Position numbers and translations under genes: made by a program. 64,000 nucleotides of DNA, taken from positions 310,001-374,000 of the forward strand of contig CAUWAG010000004.1 of assembly GCA_963556695.1 (NCBI GenBank), read 5' to 3'. The notes under the pieces were generated by a model, which saw nothing but the letters and a program-made list of their open reading frames with translations, was not told the origin of the DNA and ran no database searches. Of this stretch, positions 55,199-64,000 are shown piece after piece; the first letter of the stretch is position 1, and each line of letters opens with the position of its first letter. The DNA comes from Anthostomella pinea. Its lineage: Eukaryota > Ascomycota > Sordariomycetes > Xylariales > Xylariaceae.

Positions 55199-57758
55199 GG
55201 CGAAGGAAAGTCAAATGGATGCGCCTCCGTTAATGAAGGGTGCAGCAGACGATTGTTATGGCCGGCCGACGTTGCGTCAGTCCACGAAGACTTTGGTTGT
55301 GGTGAAATCGTAAGCGGTCGGTCGGGCAGAGGAGTGGTGTTGACTCTGTTGGGGTCGGAGGAGGAGGAGAAAGGAAAAATGCAAATGGTTCGTTCCTCTT
55401 CCTCCCAAGCGGACCAGTTGACCAGGGAAGCTACTTGGCTACTTAGTGAGACTTGTGTCGCTCGTGCATTCATTCGGTCGGTGCATTGACGCCAGGGCAG
55501 GATGTGGCAGTGCGGTTGATGACAGTTGATTTGATGAGACGGGGAGTCAAGTGGAAGGGTGGATATGGATGTGGAAATGGGTGGATGGGGCTGTTGCTGT
55601 GGCGTGTGTGTCAGTGCAGGTGTGTTGTGCAGTCGGGTGCTCTCAGTGGTGGTCGGTGCTGGGCGCTACCTCGTTGACTAGGCTCTACCTTGCTGCGGGT
55701 CTGCTTCTACTGTGTTTCTACTGTGTTTCTACTGAATAATACTGTGTTTTACTGCAGTCCGGTGCCTTGACTGATCCCTTGTCAAGAATAATGACACTGT
55801 GCTCTGCAAGGCAGGTTGTCGGCTGGCCCAAGTCACCAAATCACACCCCAATCCATGACAGTGATGAACTCCTAGACGCCACAGGCCCAAACGTCAGTGC
55901 CCAAATTCGGTGCCGAGTGTTGCTGTTGGTCAGCCCCAGTCACAAAGACACACAAAGAGTGCAGGTCAATTCCAATACTTTCCCTGCAATACATACCGGA
56001 ACATGACTGGAGGAATGCCAGTGCTCCTCTCAGAATGCTGCGAGCCTGCAATTTCCAGAATACCGTGGTGTTCCTGGAGGACAAGCTCTGAATGGAAGCT
56101 TCCGGGATGATCGACGTCGTACGTGTAGGTACATGTAGTGACTGTAGCTGATCCCCTCCCCCTCCCACTGCATTCCTCTGCATTCGAGGGCACCATGTTG
56201 AAGGATACCGCCTCTTGCGACAGAAAACCACCCGGGCTCAGCCAAGCCCAGCCAAGCCGAGCCCCAGCCAGTCACGAGGCCGAACCGGCATGTTCGCTTC
56301 GTCGTAGCATCTGCAGTCCAGAGAGTCCGGTCGGGCAGCCGTTAGCCGTAGTGCGGGGACGGGAGCCCGCAGAATCCCACCAGCTGACCGCCCGGGCGGC
56401 ACCCTCCCGCCGCGAGTTCCAGCTGTGGCGCAGTCGCATTTGCTCATCCAGCCAAACGTGGCTGGAGAAATGCAACGTCTGGTTCAACTCATGCCATGAA
56501 ACCATCGGGCTCCGACAGCATACCACATCCCACCCCTTCGCCGAACCGGAACTGTGCCTGATGCGACTCGCCTCAGGGGCCAGGGGCGACGCTGATTTGG
56601 TGTGATGCCTGCTATCATAAGCGAAGTGCCAGACGGCATGCATGCAGAGACCGGCTATTGAAGAGGCATCGAGACGGGAGATGGCCGCCAACAATCCTGT
56701 AACGTCCCAGACTCTTCGCATATAGATACCACTCAACCAGAGAGGTGTACGTGTTCAACAGTCCTGTATTCCCGATATCGCCAGCTAAATCTCGAGTGCT
56801 GTAACATCTGATTACTGTAAGCCTCGCCCGATTATGGGTGGAGAATTGATGGCATCTCAGGTAGTAAGTCCAACAAATCCAAGTTTTTGGTTTGAATGTC
56901 AGCCCCCCTCGCGGACTTACACTACCCAAGTAAATACCGAAGCCATCGGATATGGACCTGGATCCGTGCGTGGGACTGCTTTAACTATCCAGCAACGGAT
57001 ATCCAATGAGGAGCCAGGCGCATCAGAGTCTCAGCAGTTTCTTGTTGAGGCTTGATCTGTGCGCCTAAACATCACTCCCCGGGGATGCTGGCTTCAACTG
57101 GGGAGGCGGTGATCATCCAAGTCATGGAACAAAGCAGATGGTCGAAGGCCGATGTCGTAGTTCAGAGCATTGGCTGCTACTTGTACAACATCGACAGGAA
57201 CCCCTCATTCTGAGGCCATTGGAAGCTGAAAGACACCGGAGTAGCGGATACTGGCAACGCACTCCTTCGGTGATATGTGTGCTTTGGGACATAGGTCAAT
57301 ATACAGACAGAAGGATGTGGGCATTAATGCGTCCAGAGTTTCATCGGTATATGGGCGAGTATATGTATTGCTCAAGCAAGATGTCTCCATTACTCAAGGA
57401 CTCCTAACTGTCTTTTGCATCGTGGTCAAACATGACCTCAACGGGTCGTTTTATATGCACAAGTTCCTCCACCACCATGCATGTAGAGTCTGTAATACCA
57501 AACGTCAGTACCAAGAAACCAACCCGAGATTATGCTTTATCTTGCCGATGTCTGTCAGAGTTTTTGTCAGACTCGTCTGGGTCAATGGTACACATGGTCG
57601 TTGCCCAGTGGGCAAGTCGATCAATGAGGCTATTGCTCAACTTTCTTGGGCAATGAAAGCTGCCTTGACGACGATCTTTCACCTCAGCAAACTGACAACA
57701 CCACCACCCCACCCCTCCCTCACACCACTAGTACGACACAAAGCGTAGGGAAAATATA
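55199..57758. other. 2.5 kb spacer, no gene seen
   Basis: GTGTTTCTACT and TGTGTTT words recur at about 55708..55750. CAGCCAAGCC/CAGCCAAGCCGAGCC repeats lie at 56237..56260. No supported gene. Confidence 0.45.
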
Positions 57759-58330
57759 TTAGTCGTCGTCATGCTGGTACCACAGGCTGAACCCTTGCTC
57801 CAAGTCCCTGGAAACTGCAGACTTCGGGGCGACGAGGCCGGTATCCCTGAGGATCTTGTGACGAATCTCTGTGGGGAGAGCCCTGTAGCAAAATGACGAG
57901 GGAGGCGAGTCGACTAGACAAGGGAGTCTTGCCGATATCCTGGTCAGATCGCGCGTTTGAGCGTTGGCCTGCCTATCTCGTCAGCTTCGTTTTCATGTAG
58001 GGTGAGTATAATCTGAAGAGTATCAGTGAACATACCACGCAATGACCGCACAACCACAGCACAAGCTGCTTCCCAAAGCGTGCCTCGGCTGGAGACTCGA
58101 AGGTGTGAAGGGCAGTACTGGCTCGAACACTTTTGTCCAACCTTTGCGCGTTCATGTTAGGCGCTGCCAGGTCGCCCACAAGGCCGTACAACTCAAGGAA
58201 AGGAAAAGAACGAAGTAACAGAAATGACAAGGTACAACAGAGACTTCAGTACATCTCCCAGTAGAGGCCCTTATATCAAGGGCTGAAGATAGACTCTTCC
58301 AATTCCTTCTGTTCAAGCCGTAAGACCAGG
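57759..58330 (-). pseudogene. F-box-like protein remnant
   Basis: The last ~65 codons (to a stop at 57759) read RQANAQTRDLTRISARLPCL and FCYRALPTEIRHKILRDTGL, VAPKSAVSRDLEQGFSLWYQ, close to the LPxEIRxKIL...TxLV pattern of a large family of fungal F-box-associated proteins. Upstream, FLVLRLEQKELEESIF, LLLRSFPFLELYGLVGDLAA and KQLVLWLCGHCV are protein-like but lie in frames broken by in-frame stops, and the intron donor at the GTATGT near 58036 does not give matching phase. I infer a decayed F-box gene; a poorly resolved real gene is possible. Confidence 0.4.
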
Positions 58331-58509
58331 AAGTGGTGTTCATGGCATGGGCAGGGACCCTGGTGGAAGAACCACGCCCGTGTGCATGATGCGTGTCTCC
58401 TTCAGAACAAGTGGCTCATTTCCCGTATGGGAAGCAAAGGCATAGAGACGAGACAAGCGTCTGCCATGCAGTGAAGGAAGGGTAGAGGAGAGTATTGTCA
58501 TCAGGTCGA

Positions 58510-61500
58510 TCAGCTGCCTCGACGGCCATTTACGTGGAACGAGCCCAAGGTTTTCGCCAAAAGCGACATTTCGCTTTGAGATGAATGATTGGTGTCAACC
58601 GTGTCTGAGCGGTTGTGAGTCGCCTCCCAGGATGCTGTTTGACTTGGTTCGTCCTGCGCACCATCCAAGCCGAAGGAGTTTCCGAAGAAGTTGGGGCCAC
58701 CTCCGGACTCGATGTTGCGGTTTGCACCGGAAGACGAGAACGTCGAGCTACCCAGAGCGGAATCAGCCCAGCGAGAAGATGACAGACCCTTCTTAGACTT
58801 CACAGTGGTCCATTCATTCGCTGAACTTTTCCCTGGCTGCTGCGGTACAGATCGGGGGACCATTGATCCTGCCTGCTCAATTGCCGGAGAGTTGCTTGTG
58901 ACATAAGCTGCCGGCAAATCCGGTGAGGGTGATTGACGAGAGGCAATGGGAGCAGAAAGTCCCATGTCCTTGTTCGGAGTCTGGGCCTTCTCAGAGACTG
59001 TTCGCCCACTGGAAACCCCCCGAAGGTGAGGAGGTAGATTTAGGGCTGCTGGGGTAAGGCCTCGACGAGTAGGTTTTTCCTCCTCTGGGGCTAGCTGACG
59101 ATTACCTGTCCTCGAGCTCTCACCTGTCTCGGTGGGTTTCGTAAGGCTGTTGGTCTTGTCCGCAAGAGGAAGAGGAAGTGTCTTGGACACCTGCTGGGAC
59201 CTCTTCACGTAGTTCAGGTTCGCGGCGGGCAGGCCCCGAGCAGGCTGCTTTTGGTTCCCTACATCTGCCGAATGGGTCGACGCTTGAGCAGGACTCGAAC
59301 CAGGCTTTGGGATACCATCCTTCAAAGCAGCAGACAGCTCATATGCGGGTGCGGTTTGTTGCGAAGGGGGCTTCGGTTCGGCCCGCTGTCCATTTGCATA
59401 GAGGAACTTCTCAGTTTCTGCCGCGTTCTTGGCGAAGATATCGGAATTATACGGTGCTGCTGGAATGGAACTCGACTTGGGCCTGGGATGCTTCTGGAAC
59501 CAATCTTTCGTGAGCTTGTTAACCTCATGGACTTCAGCCGGACATGACCTCGCCGTATCTCGCAAGTCTAGGATGTCCCCCGCTGATCGAGTTATTCGAG
59601 AGGTCGCATGGAGAACGTTAGTGTATACAACTGCCAGTATCTTCCTCTGCTCCTTGTGGTCATCTCGCGAGAGGTTCATGAACTCATCGTCTCGCATAAG
59701 ACACAGACATGCGGTCTGCAGAGCCACAAACTTCTCCAGCGGCATATCCACCGATAACGTGTCTACCGATCCAAGCATGTTGAACAAGTTCGCGGAAGTC
59801 TGCCACATGTCGTTGTATTCCGCGTCGGTAATGTGGGACAGAATGCGTAGTGAAGCTTGGGAAAGATTTTCCCCAAGGGGCACCTCTTCGGTGGCCTTCA
59901 GGTCGAGGAGTGCCGCTTTGGTCGCTTTGGTATCCTCGTCCTGAGACAATGGCCGCGCTTCAGGCTCTACACCTTCAGAAACGGAGTCGAGGATTTCACC
60001 CTCTTCCAGCTCCTCAACTTGTTCCTCCGGTTCCTCTTCATGATCCCGCTGCCCAATAGCTGCATCAATGGAGGGATCGGCGGTGGTAGCTTTCTCGACA
60101 CTGTAATTCAATCCGACCAGCTCATCGGAACGAGACGACGGTCTCTCAGGTTGTTCCGCAGAGAAGTCGATCAAGGTACCTGTCTTGGACGGGACATCCT
60201 CTTGTCGCGGTACTGGGGAAGCAACGGCAGGGGCCGGCGGCTTTGCCACGTCCGCGACATTGGTGCCTTCAAGCTGAGTTGCAGCTTCGCTAGTCTCTGA
60301 TAGGATTGGCTCGGCTGATTGAGAATACTGTTTCTGGCGCAACTTCAATTCTTGCTCGAAATAAAGGGCCGTGGGTATGTTTTCAAATCTCAATTGACTT
60401 GAGCGGACTTGCCCCTTGGGTTCTGCTTTGTTCTGTCGACGTACGTAGACGGTACTTCCACTGACGAAGGGAGCCAGGAGCTCGCGAATATCGGCTCGCG
60501 TTACCTTCTTCTCGTCAACCACCAACTCCCAGAGGCAAAATGGCTTTTCCGCTAGCTCGTATATTGCGACACGGCCTGGCACTTTGGCGTTGTCGGCGCC
60601 AACCTGTTGCAGGATGATGACCTCCATTCCGAGGAAGGTCTGGCTAGCCGGTAGCGGGCTAATTTTTTGGGTGAGTCGGCTACCAGGCGTCGTGCTCGAT
60701 GCCGATGCATTGTCCTTCTTCGAGGGAGGTGGCCGCAAGTGAGGGGGGAGGATTTTCTGTTGAGTTGCCTGGCCAATGTCCACGTTCTGCACGATGGGCT
60801 GATTGCGAAGGACGGGCGCAGGTGCTCGTGGTTGCTCCGAAGCTGTTGTTGCCTTTGGCCGAAGATGTGGTGGTAAAAACGAAGAAGTTCCCACAGTACT
60901 TGATGCGGCCCTCTGTGTGGTTTGGGCAGGAGGCGCCAAAGTCTGCTGTACTGACGACACGGCTCTTGCGGGCATGACAACAGAAATGTCGGGACCACGG
61001 GCTCTGGGTGCGCCACAACCGCGTCCAGCCTCCAGGTGGACTGGCAATGCCTGGTGCAAGGGACGCTGGGCAGGGGCGCCGCGGCCGCGTCCAGCACCTG
61101 GCATTTCGGCATTGGCTACGTTGCCATTGGGCTGTTTGGCATGAGGTTCCCATCTCTTGATTTCTCCTCCGGGCGGCAACAATCCACCCAGACTTCCTAT
61201 GCGAGAGCCTTGTGGAAGGGGCTGGGTAGGCCGCTTGGAAGTGTTGTTATCTCTCCGGTAGCTGGGATGTCTATGCTGTGATCAGTGTCGTTACGCAGTA
61301 AGGCTCCGTCTACTTCACTTACAGTGGGTCATATTTAGGATTCTTGTGCAGGAGATTGTCGATTGTATTGACCAGGTGGTGCGTCTTTCCATTGGGAGCC
61401 GCCTGCTGGGATGGGTTATGCCGGCTGGAAATGGCGTACGGGATGGGCTCGTTCTTCCGGCGGTGGGATTGTCCGTCATTCAAGGTGTCCAAACCCTCAA

Positions 61501-62012
61501 CTCCTTTTGCGTCATCGTCGTTGAAAATTCCCATCTTGACAGCATCTGGTTCACACGTCAGTCTTGTGCACCTGAGCATCACGATGTCGGTTTGATGTAG
61601 GACTTACTTTGGTACATCAGGGCCGCAGGTTCGATAGGTCCACCCTTCTTGTGAACAGTCTGAGGCGGTGGGTGGAAGGGTCGTCTCTCAAAGTCATTAT
61701 GGCGCCGTCTAGGTCCTCTACCGTCATCTTTGGCGAGTTCTTCGATCCGTTCAAGGCCAAGATCATCCTGTTTAGAAGAACAACTTGTTAGCAAGTATAG
61801 AAAGGTGCGGATTGTGTAGGGCCGGTGTGTGAAGGTGCACGAAGCAAGGCCGCATATCAAGGTAGGGAGCACCAGAAGCCAGCGCTGTTGCCATTCGTCA
61901 TGTAGGGTAATTGGCGAATGACTAGGATGTAAAGATCAGTACTCACCATCATAGCTTGCATGGCTGCCTTGGCATGAGCAGCTTTCGCTGCCTGATCCTC
62001 CTGGTCTGCCAT
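58510..62012 (-). CDS. Large low-complexity protein with LPPHLR motifs
   Basis: Four exons, 61947..62012, 61608..61767, 61323..61545 and 58510..61270, close in phase to 1069 residues. The start is MADQEDQAAKAAHAKAAMQA. Residues 25-180 are basic and polar (DDGRGPRRRHNDFERRPFHP; THHLVNTIDNLLHKNPKYDP). An RGRG/GRGCG-type stretch is followed by three LPPHLR words near residues 282, 324 and 890. One compact region (about 350-460) looks folded: FLGMEVIILQQVGADNAKVP, RVAIYELAEKPFCLWELVVD and LRFENIPTALYFEQELKLRQ. A helical part near residues 610-720 (LSRDDHKEQRKILAVVYTNV) follows. The rest is Ser/Pro/Thr-rich and disordered. An RNA-granule or translation-associated role would fit such composition but is only a guess. 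Confidence 0.85.
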
Positions 62013-64000
62013 TGTATTGGAGCCCCAAAGACAAAGTCGGAATCGCGCTCGAGGCGAATCGTCGGTCGTAAGCCCTGGCTGGCTGCGGGATCGTCACAGA
62101 TGGGGTGAGAGGTGATGGTGGAAGTACCTAGGTAGGTAGATGTAACACCCACGACAGTTGAGGCGGGTAAGGCAGGTATGCAGGTGTATGTACCTGTACC
62201 TACCTTAGGTTGGTGTGCAGGTGGTCTGCATGTGGGCTGGGGAGATGTGGTGTGGGCAGTGCAGTATGGAAGATGGAAGGATATATTGCAGATTTGCAGA
62301 TTCCCTCGAGTTGTGCGGGTGTGTTTTGTGGGAGAAGGTAAACAAGCTTGGGGAGGAAGCCACGGGTTTTTGGAGGTGGGAGGACAGGCACCAGGAAAGG
62401 TCTCCGGGGAAAGCGCGCCTGCACACCTGCACTGCTGCGAGGGGCAACCACCAAGTTGGAATGTGGATACAGAGATACAGGAAACACCGGTCAGAACCGC
62501 AATTCGCAGCCTGTTCAACCAACTTTTGGGGAGTAGTGGAAGAATTTTGACCGGGATCTCGAGGCTGAGGACGTCTGCAACCTGCATGCCGAGCCACAGA
62601 GCCGTAGTCCGTGGTGATTCAACGGCCGTTGGTGCAAGAACATCTGCAGTGGGATCTCCCGCAATGCATGTCCCTATTGCAGGCTGCTGCCAGTTGCCTG
62701 AGGATTTATAGCAGAACTGAGGTGTATGTGGTCATGCAATGTCAAACGCGTGTGCATTGCACCTTGGATATGGGGTGAGTGATGTGTCGATACCAAGTGG
62801 ACTGGAAGCTCGGGATCAGGGCAAGATGTCAAGTGTGCACAAACTAATCTCAGGGGTGGGTGTAATGCAGTTGCCTACATCACGCACCGCAGATCTGAAC
62901 GAAATAGTTGAAGGTCTGGTCAGATCTCGCAGATAGACAGTTTCGAAGCACACATGATTCTGATCCTCCCCTCATCACCGAATCAAGTCAAGCACTATGT
63001 ACTCAAGGACGAGAGGGCCTTGGCAGCATGATGGGCTTCACAACTCTATCTGCAGTTTGGGCACTCGGGGGCACAATCATGAAGGGATATTGCAGATGGC
63101 GGCAGCTCCCTGCGCGAAATAATGCATGTTTCACATCCAACTTGTATCCATTCAAACAGTGGTCTTTCTCTCCCTACGTGAGTCAAACGGACGGTGGTGA
63201 TAACGACTGGACCAAAGGAAGACGGGAGGACACAGGCATGATGTGGAGCTTGCAGCTGGGTTGCATGACGAACGCAGAACGAACCGACGAACGAACGAGC
63301 GAAAAGTGACTAAGGAAGCTCTCCTTGAAGAACTACGTACTTTGAATCGAGGACCTCTTGTGCCTAGTCTTGTTTGCTGATCCTTCTGGTTGGTTTGTGA
63401 TGGCCAGACTGATTCATGGGTTCCTTGAAGGGACCAGGCAAATCATGCAAGCTATAAGGGATCCCCATTACAAAGAAGTTCTTTGTAGTCTTACCACCAT
63501 CTAAATAGTACGAGAAGAATGTCGAAGGCACTGGAGGACGATCTCATTGAAAAGAGTCTGTTGTCGTCCACCCAGTGGGCAGGTCGTTCAGTGGGCACTG
63601 AGCCACTAGTTTACCCCCTTCAAGATTATACTCCAATCTTGCCAGCGGGTCATACTGTCTGCCTACCAGTAGGCCGGATCCTCCAGGCGAAGTCACATTC
63701 ATTGTGAATTATCCATTAAAAGCGAGCTCCACGTCTCTACCTAGGTATGCATCTAAGGGGAGCATCTACAAAGAAATGCATCAAGGCAATAAGCGAATTG
63801 AGTCGTGCCTAACTACTAGCATATAGCGAGATATCTGGGGCTATCAATGCGATCTAGGTATCGTCAATAGTTCTATCCGACGATGGAGTAGAACGTAAAC
63901 TGCACCCACCTCCTCCGATCCCGAGATCTCAGATGCTGACACGATGGGTCAGATCTCCTTTTCCGATCATCATGTCAAGCGATCCCACGGCCCCTTTTCA
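62013..64000. other. Right-end spacer, no gene seen
   Basis: Upstream region of the 1069-aa gene with TACCTAGGTAGGTAG-type words (62128..62142) and CTACCTAGGTATG at about 63737. No supported gene to the window edge. Confidence 0.5.

Noticed and set aside
1..64000. CRISPR arrays, operons, phage or bacterial elements
   Set aside because: The window is plainly fungal nuclear DNA with spliced genes; no such structures were seen.

Overview
This window is nuclear DNA from a filamentous ascomycete (Pezizomycotina, probably a Sordariomycete). The evidence is short 45-80 base GT-AG introns with CTNA-type branch sites, typical fungal porin, PEX19, UBC9, asparagine synthetase, RAD52 and Cut8/Sts1 genes on both strands, fungal-only families (UstYa/DUF3328, PTH11-like receptors, tannase) and long spacers. 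Exon models were built by hand by joining reading frames at splice sites. For the intact genes, the phases and total lengths close exactly (porin 283 aa, UBC9 157 aa, asparagine synthetase 582 aa, permease 551 aa, RAD52 543 aa).

Layout. 1-4.6 kb: an aldehyde dehydrogenase running off the left edge with an in-frame stop near its start, then the ruins of a divergent P450/UbiA-family pair. 4.9-10.7 kb: intact J-domain protein, mitochondrial porin and amino-acid permease. 12.2-18.3 kb: accessory block with a PTH11-like receptor, an alpha/beta hydrolase lacking its middle, a UstYa-family gene and, divergent from it, a small secreted protein with three copies of an 11-residue peptide. 18.4-32.1 kb: ABC1-type kinase, an unknown Ser/Pro-rich protein, a tannase/feruloyl esterase, PEX19, UBC9 and asparagine synthetase. 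32-46 kb: gene-poor, with small orphan genes, tandem repeats, a small secreted cysteine protein and a pseudogene. 47-62 kb: sulfotransferase-like protein, an unknown 236-aa protein, RAD52, Cut8/Sts1, an F-box remnant and a 1069-aa low-complexity protein. The last 2 kb hold no gene I can support.

The most interesting object is the divergent pair at 15.9-18.3 kb: a UstYa-family (DUF3328) oxidase and a signal-peptide protein whose mature part is largely three DD(S/T)IVIHDVPV repeats. The repeats differ from each other almost only at synonymous positions. This is the architecture of fungal dikaritin-type RiPP pathways (UstA/UstYa), but with a core lacking the usual Tyr and without clear dibasic Kex2 sites, so it may be an undescribed class. 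The UstYa copy appears to carry a one-base insertion after its second HxxHC motif.

A second theme is decay. Accessory genes (P450, UbiA, hydrolase, UstYa, perhaps the PTH11-like gene, ALDH, an F-box gene and a 45-kb orphan) carry stops, indels or deletions, while conserved cellular genes between them are intact. Two homologous ~90-base palindromic elements each sit between convergent genes (6.2 and 14.0 kb), and a ~70-base repeat brackets the tannase gene.
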